A DNA stretch of 64,000 nt from NCBI RefSeq assembly GCF_947498515.1, contig NZ_CANMKO010000004.1:1-64000 (forward strand), given 5' to 3'. Position 1 is the first letter of the stretch; every line of letters starts with the position of its first letter. A program made the position numbers and the translations under genes. The stretch is from an uncultured Pelagimonas sp. (GTDB lineage Bacteria; Pseudomonadota; Alphaproteobacteria; Rhodobacterales; Rhodobacteraceae). Shown in pieces: positions 53,788-63,865 of this stretch. The notes under the pieces are model-generated. The model saw nothing but the letters and a program-made list of their open reading frames with translations, ran no database searches and was not told where the DNA came from.

Positions 53788-55602
53788 ATGCCGACCCAGC
53801 CGCTTTATGACATCAACGCTTCAAACGGGGATGGCTCGCTTGGTCCTTTGCCAGAATGGGATCTGAGTGATCTTTATACATCTGATGAGTCACCTGAACT
53901 CAAACGTGATCTGGATTGGCTGGAGTCAGCCTGCCTGAAATTCGCCGATGACTATGAAGGCAAACTGGCAAGCCAAAATCCCCAAGGGATGCTTGAAGCG
54001 ATCAAACGCCAAGAGCGTATCGATAGTGTTGCCGGACGCATCATGTCCTTTGCGGGTCTGCGGTATTACCAGCTGACCACCGATGCAGAACGGGCTAAAT
54101 TCTTATCTGACTGCCAAGAGCGCATCACCAACTTTTCGACGCCTCTTGTGTTTTTCACACTGGAAATCAATCGTTTGGACGATGACTTTCTCGATGGATT
54201 GTTTGCTGAAAACGCGGATCTCGCACGCTACAAGCCTATCTTCGACAAGGTCCGCAAAATGAAACCTTTCCAGCTTAGCGACGAGCTGGAGAAATTTTTG
54301 CACGACCTTGGCGTGGTAGGCGACGCCTGGGAACGCCTGTTTGACGAAACCATTGCCGGTCTGACCTTTGATATTGAGGGCGAAGAGCTCAACATCGAAG
54401 CCACACTCAATTTCCTAACCGATCAGGACCGTTCCAAACGCGAAAATGCCGCGCGCGAACTGGCCCGTGTGTTTGCCGACAATGTCAAAACCTTTGCCCG
54501 CGTCCACAATACCCAAGCCAAGGAAAAAGAAATCCTTGACCGCTGGCGTGGTATGCCAAGTGCGCAGACCGGTCGCCACCTGTCGAACGATGTTGAACCC
54601 GAAGTGGTCGAAGCGCTCCGCAACGCCGTTGTCGCCGCCTACCCGCGCCTTAGCCACCGCTACTATGAGCTCAAGCGCAAATGGCTGGGTCTTGATGTCA
54701 TGCAAGTCTGGGATCGCAACGCGCCATTGCCGATGGAAAGCGACCAGATCGTTGGCTGGGAAGATGCCCAAAAAACCGTGATGGACGCCTACACTGCGTT
54801 TGATCCACGTATGGGAGAGCTGGCCGAACCGTTCTTTACCAAAGGCTGGATCGATGCCGGTGTGAAACCCGGCAAAGCCCCCGGCGCTTTCGCGCACCCA
54901 ACGGTGACGGATGTGCATCCTTATGTGATGCTCAACTACCTCGGAAAACCGCGTGATGTCATGACCTTGGCCCATGAACTTGGCCATGGTGTGCATCAGG
55001 TTCTTGCCGCGGGTCAGGGCGAAATGCTCTCATCAACTCCGCTGACATTGGCGGAAACGGCGTCTGTATTTGGTGAAATGCTCACGTTCCGCCAAATGTT
55101 GGACGGAGCCAAAAACCAGGCCGAGCGCAAGGTTATGCTCGCTGGCAAAGTTGAGGATATGATCAACACGGTCGTACGCCAGATCGCCTTTTACGACTTT
55201 GAATGCAAACTGCATGACGCGCGTCGTGGTGGCGAACTTACCCCGGACGATATCAACGCCCTTTGGATGAGTGTCCAAGCCGAGAGCCTCGGGCCTGCGT
55301 TCGAGTATATGGATGGGTATGAAACGTTCTGGGCCTATATCCCGCATTTTGTTCATTCACCGTTCTATGTCTACGCCTATGCCTTTGGCGATGGGTTGGT
55401 GAATGCGCTTTACGCGGCCTATCAGGAACACCCCGAGGGTTTCCAAGACAAGTATTTCGAGATGCTCCGCGCCGGTGGGTCGAAGCACCATTCCGAATTG
55501 CTGGCGCCCTTTGGGTTAGATGCCTCGGACCCAAGTTTCTGGGACAAAGGCCTGTCGATGATCGAAGGTTTCATCGACGAATTGGAAGCCATGGAAGACT
55601 AA
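53788..55602 (+). CDS. pepF: oligoendopeptidase F (M3 metallopeptidase)
   Basis: 604 aa. The zinc motif HELGHGVHQ (HEXXH) lies near residue 394, with the third ligand expected in the following helix (LAETASVFGEM). The N-terminal LPEWDLSDLYTS is typical of PepF. Cytoplasmic peptide degradation. It has AAGGAGAG as SD and an intrinsic terminator directly after the stop. Confidence 0.94.
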   Translation: MPTQPLYDINASNGDGSLGPLPEWDLSDLYTSDESPELKRDLDWLESACLKFADDYEGKLASQNPQGMLEAIKRQERIDSVAGRIMSFAGLRYYQLTTDAERAKFLSDCQERITNFSTPLVFFTLEINRLDDDFLDGLFAENADLARYKPIFDKVRKMKPFQLSDELEKFLHDLGVVGDAWERLFDETIAGLTFDIEGEELNIEATLNFLTDQDRSKRENAARELARVFADNVKTFARVHNTQAKEKEILDRWRGMPSAQTGRHLSNDVEPEVVEALRNAVVAAYPRLSHRYYELKRKWLGLDVMQVWDRNAPLPMESDQIVGWEDAQKTVMDAYTAFDPRMGELAEPFFTKGWIDAGVKPGKAPGAFAHPTVTDVHPYVMLNYLGKPRDVMTLAHELGHGVHQVLAAGQGEMLSSTPLTLAETASVFGEMLTFRQMLDGAKNQAERKVMLAGKVEDMINTVVRQIAFYDFECKLHDARRGGELTPDDINALWMSVQAESLGPAFEYMDGYETFWAYIPHFVHSPFYVYAYAFGDGLVNALYAAYQEHPEGFQDKYFEMLRAGGSKHHSELLAPFGLDASDPSFWDKGLSMIEGFIDELEAMED

Positions 55603-55608
55603 CGAATG

Positions 55609-55628
55609 GGCCGCGAAAGCGGCCTTTT
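55609..55628 (+). terminator. terminator of pepF
   Basis: GGCCGC-GAAA-GCGGCC followed by TTTT. It sits 6 bp after the pepF stop and ends 2 bp from the end of the convergent flagellin gene. Confidence 0.82.
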
Positions 55629-55630
55629 CC

Positions 55631-56929
55631 TTACCTAAACAGTGACAACAGCGATTGCGGGGCCTGATTAGCGATCGACAAGGCCTGAACCGCCAATTGC
55701 TGTTGGACCTGCAAGGCCTGTTGGCGGGCCGATGTCTCTTCTAGGTTTGCGTCCACAAGTGAACCGATGCCCGTGTTAAAGCTATCGATCAGTTTTGATG
55801 TGAAGCTCGCCTGCGTGCCAAGCCGCCCCTGAACCGAACCAATTTCGGCGGCTGCATCAACTGCCGCCTCAATCATCACATCAACACGTCCAAGGGCATC
55901 CGCCGCACCAGATGCGGTTGTTACGTCCAAGGATGCGATATCCCCAAGCTCGCCACCAGTTGTATTGCCGGCATTCGCGCTTACCGTATTCACGCTCACT
56001 TGCAATGTGTCGCTTGCGCTACTGACATCGGAACTGGCGATGATATTGGTTCCCTTGAAACTCATCGACAGCACCGAAGCATCAATACCATTTGCGTTGG
56101 CATAGGCCTCCCATCGGCGGCCCAATCCCGTGACGACATCCGACATCCTGTCCCCTTCACGGGCCACATAGGCCAAGCTCCCGGCCGCCATTTCCGATTG
56201 GGTCTCTGCCCCGGCCGCCGAGGTTCGATAGGCCGCCTGATCAAACCCTGATCCATCTGCGTCGGTTCCAAACACCGACAGCCCAAAAGCCGTGCCCGTC
56301 GAAACAGTTAAACCGCTAACGTCAATGGTCGCGCTTTGTGTTGCATTCAGCGTCGCTTGAACTGCGCCCGCTACATAGGTTCCCCCGGATGCGGCAACAA
56401 CGGCGGCATCAGTCCGAAGGTCCTGACGTTTTAAGGTAATATCCGTCGTCTTGACACCTTTGCCACTGCGAGCAATCGAGGCGAGAATGTTTATCGTTCC
56501 CGAACCCGCTTCGTCGCTATCGTTTTTGAGCAAGTTTTGACCGTTAAACTGCGTCGCTTCAACAACCGCTGAGATCTGATCGCGCAGGGCATCAACATCG
56601 GCCTGAACCTTATCCCGATCAATGTTGTCTTGATGGGCGACAACAATCTTGCCTTTGAGATCTGTCAACAAATCGCTGAGCGTTTCCGCGCCTTGGCGCG
56701 CCACCGATAGCGTTGCCTGCGCCATGCCCAAACTATCGGAAATCTTCTGAAACCCTTTAACATCGGATTCCATCGTTTTGGACACCGCCCAGACCGCCGC
56801 GTTTTTGGAGGCGTTGGATACGCGTTTCCCGGTTCCGATTTCGGACATTGTGGCATCCAGATCAGAATTGACACGCCGCAGCGTTTTGAGCGCCGACAGG
56901 GCACCGATATTGGTCAAAATACTCGACAT
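55631..56929 (-). CDS. fliC: flagellin
   Basis: 432 aa. The conserved N-terminal D0/D1 region starts MSSILTNIGALSALKTLRRV and contains LGMAQATLSVARQGAETLSDL. The C-terminal D0/D1 contains LEETSARQQALQVQQQLAVQ and ends SLLSLFR. The middle (about 150-330) is Ala/Gly/Thr-rich and variable. No other flagellar gene lies in the window, so this is an isolated filament gene. The start region contains AAAGG close to the ATG at 56929. Confidence 0.96.
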   Translation of the reverse strand: MSSILTNIGALSALKTLRRVNSDLDATMSEIGTGKRVSNASKNAAVWAVSKTMESDVKGFQKISDSLGMAQATLSVARQGAETLSDLLTDLKGKIVVAHQDNIDRDKVQADVDALRDQISAVVEATQFNGQNLLKNDSDEAGSGTINILASIARSGKGVKTTDITLKRQDLRTDAAVVAASGGTYVAGAVQATLNATQSATIDVSGLTVSTGTAFGLSVFGTDADGSGFDQAAYRTSAAGAETQSEMAAGSLAYVAREGDRMSDVVTGLGRRWEAYANANGIDASVLSMSFKGTNIIASSDVSSASDTLQVSVNTVSANAGNTTGGELGDIASLDVTTASGAADALGRVDVMIEAAVDAAAEIGSVQGRLGTQASFTSKLIDSFNTGIGSLVDANLEETSARQQALQVQQQLAVQALSIANQAPQSLLSLFR

Positions 56930-57224
56930 GTTTCACGCCTTTGCTCCTCGGGCACGCTTCTGCGCGAAACCGATCAAGAAGTGGTCACAGGTGGCATTCT
57001 GCCTCGGCAAACCTTCTTTTTCACAAGGCTTGCAACAAAACTCGGATGACTGTCAGCCTCACCTGAGGTCCTTAAAGCGGCGATAATCACGATCAGCAAA
57101 ATCGAGACATTTGTGGCTAAATTATGGCAACGATGCCTCATTTGCGCCATAACTCATTAAAGACAAACGAAAAGGCCAGCCGAATTTCCCCGACTGACCC
57201 CTTCCAGAAAACTCACAGCTCACG

Positions 57225-57461
57225 TCAAGCTGTCAGCATACCGTAAATTTCGTCCTTGAGTGCGGCCCGTTTCTTGCGCAATTCCGCTTCGGCCAGTTCA
57301 CTCATGGGCTCAACATTTGTCTCTGCGCGGTGAACCTGACGATTCAGATCGTGATACTCATCCGCAAGCTTGGCAAAATGCGCGTCTGACTGTTTCAGAC
57401 CGCTCATTTTTTCGACATACTCTGGAAATTCTTCGGCCAACTCATGTGGTGTATTAGACAT
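57225..57461 (-). CDS. YdcH/DUF465 family small protein
   Basis: 78 aa from the ATG at 57461 (AAGGGGAGACGCAA upstream). A helical DUF465 core: HFAKLADEYHDLNRQVHRAE and LAEAELRKKRAALKDEIYG. Family members are coiled-coil proteins of unknown role. The gap to fliC (295 bp) contains its downstream region and the fliC promoter; no motif was identified there. Confidence 0.85.
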   Translation of the reverse strand: MSNTPHELAEEFPEYVEKMSGLKQSDAHFAKLADEYHDLNRQVHRAETNVEPMSELAEAELRKKRAALKDEIYGMLTA

Positions 57462-57561
57462 TTGCGTCTCCCCTTGTTCGTTTTCGCAAGCAAGGTGACA
57501 CAGCACTAAGCCGCTCACTTTGACGCGGATCAACCCGGAGCTATTCCTGTCTCTTTTTGTC

Positions 57562-58239
57562 CTATTTTTTTGCAGCGCGCCAACCGGCGATGCGCGCCTC
57601 GCTTTGCGAGCAAAACCACCGCTCCCCTTTGTCGGCACGGATCATGGTAACGTTGTACCAATTCTGCCCCGGCAGGTGATAAATGCGCTCACCAGTTTTG
57701 GAAATATTGCCCTTGATGGGGCATCCTTTGGGCGATGCCACTAGCGACCATTTCGCCCGGGCGTCACGGCCCTGTGCGCGGTAGGTTGCCGGAACTGTCA
57801 CCTCTGTGCTGTGCAACCCACGTCCGGCCACCGCTGCGGCTTTTTCGTCAAGGTCGTAGTCCCAACCGTATTTGCGATAGGCAAAGGCCAGTCCATTTTG
57901 CACCAGATCCTGGGCCATATCCTGACCATCAACGAAACAGCGCGCGACCACCCGGCCATAGCGATCTTTGTCAAGCTGCTCGCATTGAGCGAATTTGCCA
58001 TCATAAAGCGCAACGGCCTGCGCTTTGCTCCAAGCTCCGCAGGCCCAGACAGGTTGACCACTGCCGCCACAGCGTTGCTTGATTTCCGGGGCGTCTATGG
58101 CGTGTAGCCGGATAGACGTTCCGCCGATCTCAATCGTATCTGCATCTTTGACACGCATGGTCCCGCTGACGTCACTTGACGCGATATCGGCCCCAAAAAC
58201 GGACGCCAACAGAACAAGGCAAAAACGAGTATTTAACAT
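57562..58239 (-). CDS. exported thermonuclease-family (SNase-like) protein
   Basis: 225 aa, signal peptide (FCLVLLASVFGADIASS). SNase fold: VKDADTIEIGGTSIRLHAID, APEIKQRC, DRYGRVVARCFVDG with the paired arginine, and DYDLDEKAAAVAGRGLH. The extra C-terminal part (about 150-225) is cysteine-containing. It could cut DNA or RNA outside the cytoplasm, but activity is not certain because the family includes inactive members. Confidence 0.85.
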   Translation of the reverse strand: MLNTRFCLVLLASVFGADIASSDVSGTMRVKDADTIEIGGTSIRLHAIDAPEIKQRCGGSGQPVWACGAWSKAQAVALYDGKFAQCEQLDKDRYGRVVARCFVDGQDMAQDLVQNGLAFAYRKYGWDYDLDEKAAAVAGRGLHSTEVTVPATYRAQGRDARAKWSLVASPKGCPIKGNISKTGERIYHLPGQNWYNVTMIRADKGERWFCSQSEARIAGWRAAKK

Positions 58240-58293
58240 ATGGCTAATCTCGGGATGCAGTGTCCCGAAATCAACCGTTTCTGTTAATATTGC

Positions 58294-59946
58294 TTAACGC
58301 TGCGCGGTTTCCCACTCAAGGTGTATCCAAGGCTCTGCGTTTTCCGCCGCCAGAGAGCGGCCCAACACATGATCAGACACCTTTTCACCGACCATGATCG
58401 ATGGCGCATTTAGATTGCCGTTGGTGATCTGTGGGAAAATCGAACTATCCGCAACGCGCAACCCATCAACACCGATCACCCGCGCCTCTGGATCAACCAC
58501 CGCCATCGGATCATCGGCAGCGCCCATTTTACAAGTTCCACACGGGTGATAGGCGCTTTCGACATGTTCCTTGATGAACCCATTCAGGTCATCATCGCTT
58601 TGCAAGGCGTCACCCGGTTGGATTTCGTGGCCGCGAAATGGGGCAAATGCCTCTTGCCCAAAAATCTCGCGAGTCAGGCGGATACAGGTGCGGAAATCCT
58701 CCCAGTCTTTTTCCTCGCTCATATAGTTGAACAGGATGCTGGGTGCGGCATCTGGATCACTGGATTTTAATGTGATCGCCCCGCGTGATGGCGATCGCAT
58801 CGGTCCAACATGGGCTTGATAGCCATGCCCTTCCGAGGCAACTTGACCGTCATATCGGACCGCAATCGGCAGGAAATGATATTGAATATCAGGATATTGG
58901 ACCCCTGCCCCGGATCGAATAAACCCGCAGCTTTCAAATTGGTTTGACGCCCCCGGCCCCGAGCGACCAAACAACCACCGCGCCCCGACATAGCCCTTGC
59001 CGATCAAGTTCCAGTATTTCGCCAAGGTCACAGGCTGGGTCGCGGCTTGTTGGATATATAGCTCAAGGTGATCCTGAAGGTTCTGACCAACACCGGCCCG
59101 ATCCGCGATGACTTCAATCCCATGCTCGGCCAAATGCGCCGCTGGGCCAATGCCGGAATGCATCAATAGTTTAGGCGAATTGATGGCACTTGCGGCGATG
59201 ATCACCTCTTTGCCGGCTTCGATCACTTCGATCCGGCCCTTGCGACGCAGTTCAACACCCGTCGCACGGCCATTTTCGATCACCACTTTGCGCGCCAACC
59301 CACGCACAACCGTCGCCCCAAGCTTTTCAGCTGGGCGCAGATAGGCTTTGGCCGCCGACCAACGCGCGCCTTTCCAAACGGTCATGTCAAAGGGGCCAAA
59401 CCCCTCTTGCTGATAGCCGTTGTAATCTGTGGTCACCGGGTAACCCGCCTGACGTCCCGCCTCGACAAAGGCGGGCACCAGCGGGTTTTCACGCTTGCCG
59501 CGCGTCACATGCAATGGACCGCCCTTGCCACGCCAAGCGGCGTCGCCGCCATGCCCGCCATCATGCCAATCTTCTTGACGCTTGAAGTAGGGCAAGACAT
59601 CCGCATAGCCCCACCCCTGCGCGCCCATGTCCCGCCATGTGTCATAGTCCATCGCATGACCACGCACATAGATCATGCCATTGATCGAGGAAGATCCACC
59701 AATAACTTTGCCTCGTGGACAGGCCAACCGGCGCCCGCCCAAATGTGGTTCAGGCTCGCTTTCAAAACCCCAGTCATAGGTTTTCATCCCCATCGGGTAG
59801 CTCAGCGCACCGGGCATGTTGATGAACGGGCCCCAGTCAGAGCCTCCATGTTCAATCACAATGACCGACTTCCCGGCCTCTGCCAGCCGATAGGCCATTG
59901 CGCACCCGGCGCTGCCCGCGCCAATCACCACATAATCCGCTTTCAT
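58294..59946 (-). CDS. betA: choline dehydrogenase
   Basis: 550 aa, GMC oxidoreductase oxidising choline to betaine aldehyde. FAD Rossmann motif [17 protein letters not shown] at the N-terminus, [14 protein letters not shown] (about 81-94), and the C-terminal catalytic region [12 protein letters not shown] and [14 protein letters not shown]. Last gene of the bet operon here, 217 bp downstream of betB; the gap carries a hairpin with a C-rich loop. Confidence 0.96.
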   Translation of the reverse strand: MKADYVVIGAGSAGCAMAYRLAEAGKSVIVIEHGGSDWGPFINMPGALSYPMGMKTYDWGFESEPEPHLGGRRLACPRGKVIGGSSSINGMIYVRGHAMDYDTWRDMGAQGWGYADVLPYFKRQEDWHDGGHGGDAAWRGKGGPLHVTRGKRENPLVPAFVEAGRQAGYPVTTDYNGYQQEGFGPFDMTVWKGARWSAAKAYLRPAEKLGATVVRGLARKVVIENGRATGVELRRKGRIEVIEAGKEVIIAASAINSPKLLMHSGIGPAAHLAEHGIEVIADRAGVGQNLQDHLELYIQQAATQPVTLAKYWNLIGKGYVGARWLFGRSGPGASNQFESCGFIRSGAGVQYPDIQYHFLPIAVRYDGQVASEGHGYQAHVGPMRSPSRGAITLKSSDPDAAPSILFNYMSEEKDWEDFRTCIRLTREIFGQEAFAPFRGHEIQPGDALQSDDDLNGFIKEHVESAYHPCGTCKMGAADDPMAVVDPEARVIGVDGLRVADSSIFPQITNGNLNAPSIMVGEKVSDHVLGRSLAAENAEPWIHLEWETAQR

Positions 59947-60090
59947 GCCTTTTCATCCTTCAAGACATTCGGGGTCAATGAACGGTCAGGCATCATTCGA
60001 TCAAGCCGCCCCAATCTAGGGCGACCTCTTCCTGACGTTTCAAGGAACACCCTGAATCGCTGCAATTTCATCATCGTCCAAGGCCAACCG

Positions 60091-60144
60091 CCACTGCCCC
60101 GGCGAGACGGGGGTGGGCGGGTGGGCCGCTCGCCGGGGCAGTGG
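60091..60144 (-). other. 16-bp hairpin with C-rich (G-quadruplex on + strand) loop after betB
   Basis: Perfect 16-bp arms CCACTGCCCCGGCGAG (60091-60106) and CTCGCCGGGGCAGTGG (60129-60144) enclose a 22-nt loop containing GGGGGTGGGCGGGTGGG on the + strand, a textbook G-quadruplex pattern with single-base spacers. In the minus-strand betB-betA RNA the loop is CCCACCCGCCCACCCCC. It begins 20 bp after the betB stop; no T-tract follows. Confidence 0.8.
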
Positions 60145-60163
60145 CCCCAACGAGATCAAGGCC

Positions 60164-61633
60164 TTAAAACGGCGACTCGACGTCACCCATACGCACGTAA
60201 ACCGACTTCACTTGTGAATAGTGCTCAATCGCGCCTTTGGCGTTTTCACGCCCAACACCCGACATTTTCGATCCGCCAAAGGGCAATTCGACCGGCGCAT
60301 CATTGTAGGAATTGATAAAGCAGCTCCCCGCCTCCATCGCCCCAATCACACGGTGGCCACGGGTTAGGTCGTTGGTGAAAACCCCGGCAGATAGACCAAA
60401 TTGCGTGTCATTGGCACGGGCAATCACCTCTTCCTCGCTGTCGAAATCCAAAACCGCCATCACCGGGCCAAAAATCTCTTCTTGAGCAATGGTCATCTCG
60501 TCACTGACATCGGCAAACACCGTCGGTTCGATGTAGAACCCATCACCGGAAATCTCATTGCCACCATAGACAAGACGCGCGCCCTCCTCTTTGCCTTTGG
60601 CAATATAGGACATCACAATCTCACGCTGTGCTTTGCTGACCATCGGGCCGAAATTGACGCTCTCGTCCATCGGATCACCAATTCTGGCCGTCGCCAAACG
60701 CTCCGAAAGCCGTTTTAGAAACGCGTCTTTGATCCCCTTTTGAACAAAGACCCGCGTCCCGTTGGAACAAACCTGACCTGAGGAATAGAAGTTCCCCAAG
60801 ATCGCCCCACCCACGGCGTTTTCCAGATCGGCATCGTCAAAGATGATCAACGGGCTTTTGCCGCCCAGCTCCATCGTGACGTGTTTCATCCCCTCGGCGG
60901 CGGCGGCATAAACCTTGCGCCCCGTCGGCACAGAACCCGTCAGCGAAACCTTGTCGACCCGCGGGTCGGTGACCAGCGACGCACCAACCGCCCCCATGCC
61001 TTGCACAACGTTGTACAAACCCGCTGGCAATCCCGCCTCGACCAAAATCTCGGCGACCTTTAGCGCACAAAGCGGCGTGTTTTCACTGGGCTTAAAGATC
61101 ATCGCATTGCCGCAAGCCAATGCCGGAGCCCCCTTCCAGCAAGCAATCTGGGTCGGATAGTTCCACGCCCCGATGCCAACACAGACGCCCAGCGCCTCGC
61201 GCACCGTATAACCCCAATCACCGCCAAGGTTGACATGCTCACCGGTTAGGCTTCCGGCCAATCCGCCAAAGTACTCAAGCGCATCCGCTCCCGATGTCGC
61301 ATCCACATACAAAGTTTCCGACATCGGTTTGCCGGTGTCATAGGTCTCAAGCTCAGACAGCTCGCGGTTGCGTTCCCGCATGATGTCCGCCGCTCGGCGC
61401 AAGACCCGTCCTCGCTCTGTACCTGACTTGGCTTCCCATTCTTTCTGGGCCGCGCGCGCCGACGTCAGAGCCGCCTCAATCACCGCTGGCGTCGCGGCGT
61501 GCACACGCGCAATCACCTTACCCGTGGCCGGGTACACCACCTCGATAAGCTCACCGGCGGTGTCTTCCAAATAGGCCCCATTCACAAAATGGCTGGCCGT
61601 GGGTTGCGTATCGTAGCTTTTGCTCGTGCTCAT
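60164..61633 (-). CDS. betB: betaine-aldehyde dehydrogenase
   Basis: 489 aa, aldehyde dehydrogenase family. [20 protein letters not shown] (catalytic Glu about 250) and [14 protein letters not shown] (nucleophile Cys about 285) are present, and PWNY-type [13 protein letters not shown]. It oxidises betaine aldehyde to glycine betaine. The ATG overlaps the GST stop by 4 bp. Betaine serves as osmolyte and, in marine roseobacters, as carbon and nitrogen source. Confidence 0.95.
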   Translation of the reverse strand: MSTSKSYDTQPTASHFVNGAYLEDTAGELIEVVYPATGKVIARVHAATPAVIEAALTSARAAQKEWEAKSGTERGRVLRRAADIMRERNRELSELETYDTGKPMSETLYVDATSGADALEYFGGLAGSLTGEHVNLGGDWGYTVREALGVCVGIGAWNYPTQIACWKGAPALACGNAMIFKPSENTPLCALKVAEILVEAGLPAGLYNVVQGMGAVGASLVTDPRVDKVSLTGSVPTGRKVYAAAAEGMKHVTMELGGKSPLIIFDDADLENAVGGAILGNFYSSGQVCSNGTRVFVQKGIKDAFLKRLSERLATARIGDPMDESVNFGPMVSKAQREIVMSYIAKGKEEGARLVYGGNEISGDGFYIEPTVFADVSDEMTIAQEEIFGPVMAVLDFDSEEEVIARANDTQFGLSAGVFTNDLTRGHRVIGAMEAGSCFINSYNDAPVELPFGGSKMSGVGRENAKGAIEHYSQVKSVYVRMGDVESPF

Positions 61634-62271
61634 ATTGTGTCTCGCAAACTCTCATAAGAAAGCATCACCGTCTCCCGATAAGCAGGACGCCGGGTCAGCC
61701 GGTCAAAGTAGCTCCGCAGCGCCGGAAAATCGGCCCGCGTGATGTCGATGTCGAAATAGCGGTAAAGAACATGCCCAAGATGGATGTCCCCCGGTGTCAT
61801 GTGATCCCCCGCCAACCAAGCGTGGTTTTGTAACCGCTCCTCGGCCACGGCCAATCCGGTTTCAAAACGCGAAACCGCCTGGGCGATGGCCTCCGAGTCC
61901 CGGCGCTCAGCGGGTGTGCGAACAGCCCGCCAAAAGATCGGGCCGGTAAAACGGTTCGCCACCATCTGCTTGGCCCACTCCGCCCATTGGTCAACCTTTG
62001 CCAAGGCGGTGGTATCACGCGGCCAAAACCCGTCGTCGCCATAGGTGCGGCCAAGATGGCGAATGATGGCCGCACTTTCAAAAACCGTCACAGCTCCGTC
62101 TTGCAACACCGGGATCAATCCATTGGGGTTCATCGCCAAGAATTCCGCGCTGTCCAATCCGCCAAAACCCTCGCCAACATCGCGACGATCAACCTCAAGC
62201 CCGAGCTCAGTCACACTCCACATGACCGCCTGTACGTTTGACGAGGTCGCCCGCCCCCAAACGGTCATCAT
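61630..62271 (-). CDS. glutathione S-transferase family protein
   Basis: 213 aa. N-terminal thioredoxin-like domain ([20 protein letters not shown], with [19 protein letters not shown] as the cis-Pro and ESxAI elements) and C-terminal helical GST domain (about 90-205). The active-site residue is probably the Ser/Thr in the ATSSN loop. It sits inside the bet operon between betC and betB and is co-translated with betB, which suggests a role in choline-sulfate or betaine-aldehyde metabolism or detoxification; this is inference. Confidence 0.88.
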   Translation of the reverse strand: MMTVWGRATSSNVQAVMWSVTELGLEVDRRDVGEGFGGLDSAEFLAMNPNGLIPVLQDGAVTVFESAAIIRHLGRTYGDDGFWPRDTTALAKVDQWAEWAKQMVANRFTGPIFWRAVRTPAERRDSEAIAQAVSRFETGLAVAEERLQNHAWLAGDHMTPGDIHLGHVLYRYFDIDITRADFPALRSYFDRLTRRPAYRETVMLSYESLRDTI

Positions 62272-62293
62272 GTCCTGCCCTCACCCACCAATG

Positions 62294-62340
62294 CCGCTTT
62301 GAGGCGTCGGGGTGGGTGGGTGGGCGGCGCGTCAAAGCGG
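62294..62340 (-). other. hairpin with C-rich (G-quadruplex on + strand) loop after betC
   Basis: Arms CCGCTTTGAGGCG (62294-62306) and CGCGTCAAAGCGG (62328-62340), 13 bp with one mismatch, enclose TCGGGGTGGGTGGGTGGGCGG on the + strand. That is four G3 runs separated by single T. It begins 20 bp beyond the betC stop codon, the same distance as the element behind betB. No T-tract. Confidence 0.78.
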
Positions 62341-62359
62341 CGGCACAACCTCTCCATGC

Positions 62360-63865
62360 TCACTCACCCCTCGGAAAGCGCTTGTTCTCTTCGAGATCGT
62401 TCAAATCCATGTGGTTGCGCATATAGCGCTCGGAGGCCTTTTGCAGCGGTTGATAATCCCAAGGGTAATACCCACCTCGCCGCAAGGCGTCATAGACCAC
62501 CAATCGGCGTGCCTGTGACTGACGGACCTCTGCATCAAATTGCGCTAGGTCCCAGCGTTTCTCGGCCTTGGCCCGCATCGCTTCCAACGTTCCGGCATGG
62601 GCCGGGTTATCGGCTAGATTGGTTAACTCATGCGGGTCAATATCCAAATCGAAAAGCTGTTCAGGGTCAAGCGAACAAGCGGTGTATTTCCATTTCCCAT
62701 ATCGCAAGCACACCAAAGGCGCATAAGATGCCTCCGCAGCATACTCCATCGCAACCGGGGCCGTGCGTTCGGAACCATTCATCACTGGTAAAAGGTTTTC
62801 GCCACTGGTCCAGGGCGCGACCTCCCCCATATCCGCCTCGGCCAAGGCGGCAAGCGTAGGACATAGGTCAATGGTGGACACCGGCGCGTCAATCTTTTTC
62901 CCCTCCCCACCGGGCAAGGCAATCATCATCGGTACCCGCGCCGATCCCTCAAAGAACGACATCTTGTACCACAACCCACGCTCTCCGAGCATATCTCCAT
63001 GGTCCGACACAAAGACCACAACCGCCTCCTGGCGAGTCTCTTCCAACACCGCCAACAACTCACCTACCTTGTCATCCAAATAGGAGATATTGGCGAAATA
63101 GGCGCGCCGGGCACGGCGAATATCTTCGGAGCTGACATCAAAAGAGCGCCAGTCATTGGCGTCAAAAATACGCTTAGAATGCGGGTCGTGGTTGTCATAG
63201 CCCATTGATGGAACCTCAGGTTCCAGATGCGGGCAATCCTCATAGAGGTCCCAATACTTCTTGCGTGCCACATAGGGATCATGCGGGTGGGTAAAGCTCG
63301 CTGTGACACACCAAGGCCGATCATCCAAACCGCGCGCAAGATCATAAAGCTTCATCTTGACGAAATGCGCGACCTCGTCGTCATATTCCATCTGGTTGCT
63401 GATCTCAGCCACCCCTGCCCCGGTGACCGACCCCATATTGTGGTACCACCAATCAATTCGCTCGCCTGGCTTGCGGTAATCCGGGGTCCAACCGAAATCG
63501 GCGGGGTAAATGTCGGTGGTCAGGCGTTCTTCGAACCCGTGCAACTGATCCGGCCCGACAAAATGCATCTTGCCAGAAAGGCACGTGTAATACCCCGCCC
63601 GGCGCAGATGATGTGCATAGGTTGGAATGTCGCTGGCGAACTCAGCCGCATTATCATAGACGCGCGTCTGGCTTGGCAATTGCCCCGACATAAAGCTTGC
63701 CCGCCCCGGCGCGCAAAGCGGGCTTGCTGTGTAGCTGTTCACGAAACGGGTCGAACGCGCTGCCAAAGCCTTAAGATTTGGGGCATGTAGCCAGTCGGCG
63801 GGACCATCGGGAAACAGCGTTCCGTTCAACTGGTCCACCATGATGATCAAGATATTCGGACTCAT
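62360..63865 (-). CDS. betC: choline-sulfatase
   Basis: 501 aa, sulfatase family. The formylglycine site is CAPGR in ASPLCAPGRASFMSGQLP (Cys about 52). Metal-binding residues lie in ILIIMVDQLNG and in VVFVSDHGDMLGERGLW. It releases choline from choline-O-sulfate. The ATG overlaps the betI stop (ATGA), so the two are translationally coupled. An 88-bp gap with a hairpin precedes the GST gene. Confidence 0.95.
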   Translation of the reverse strand: MSPNILIIMVDQLNGTLFPDGPADWLHAPNLKALAARSTRFVNSYTASPLCAPGRASFMSGQLPSQTRVYDNAAEFASDIPTYAHHLRRAGYYTCLSGKMHFVGPDQLHGFEERLTTDIYPADFGWTPDYRKPGERIDWWYHNMGSVTGAGVAEISNQMEYDDEVAHFVKMKLYDLARGLDDRPWCVTASFTHPHDPYVARKKYWDLYEDCPHLEPEVPSMGYDNHDPHSKRIFDANDWRSFDVSSEDIRRARRAYFANISYLDDKVGELLAVLEETRQEAVVVFVSDHGDMLGERGLWYKMSFFEGSARVPMMIALPGGEGKKIDAPVSTIDLCPTLAALAEADMGEVAPWTSGENLLPVMNGSERTAPVAMEYAAEASYAPLVCLRYGKWKYTACSLDPEQLFDLDIDPHELTNLADNPAHAGTLEAMRAKAEKRWDLAQFDAEVRQSQARRLVVYDALRRGGYYPWDYQPLQKASERYMRNHMDLNDLEENKRFPRGE

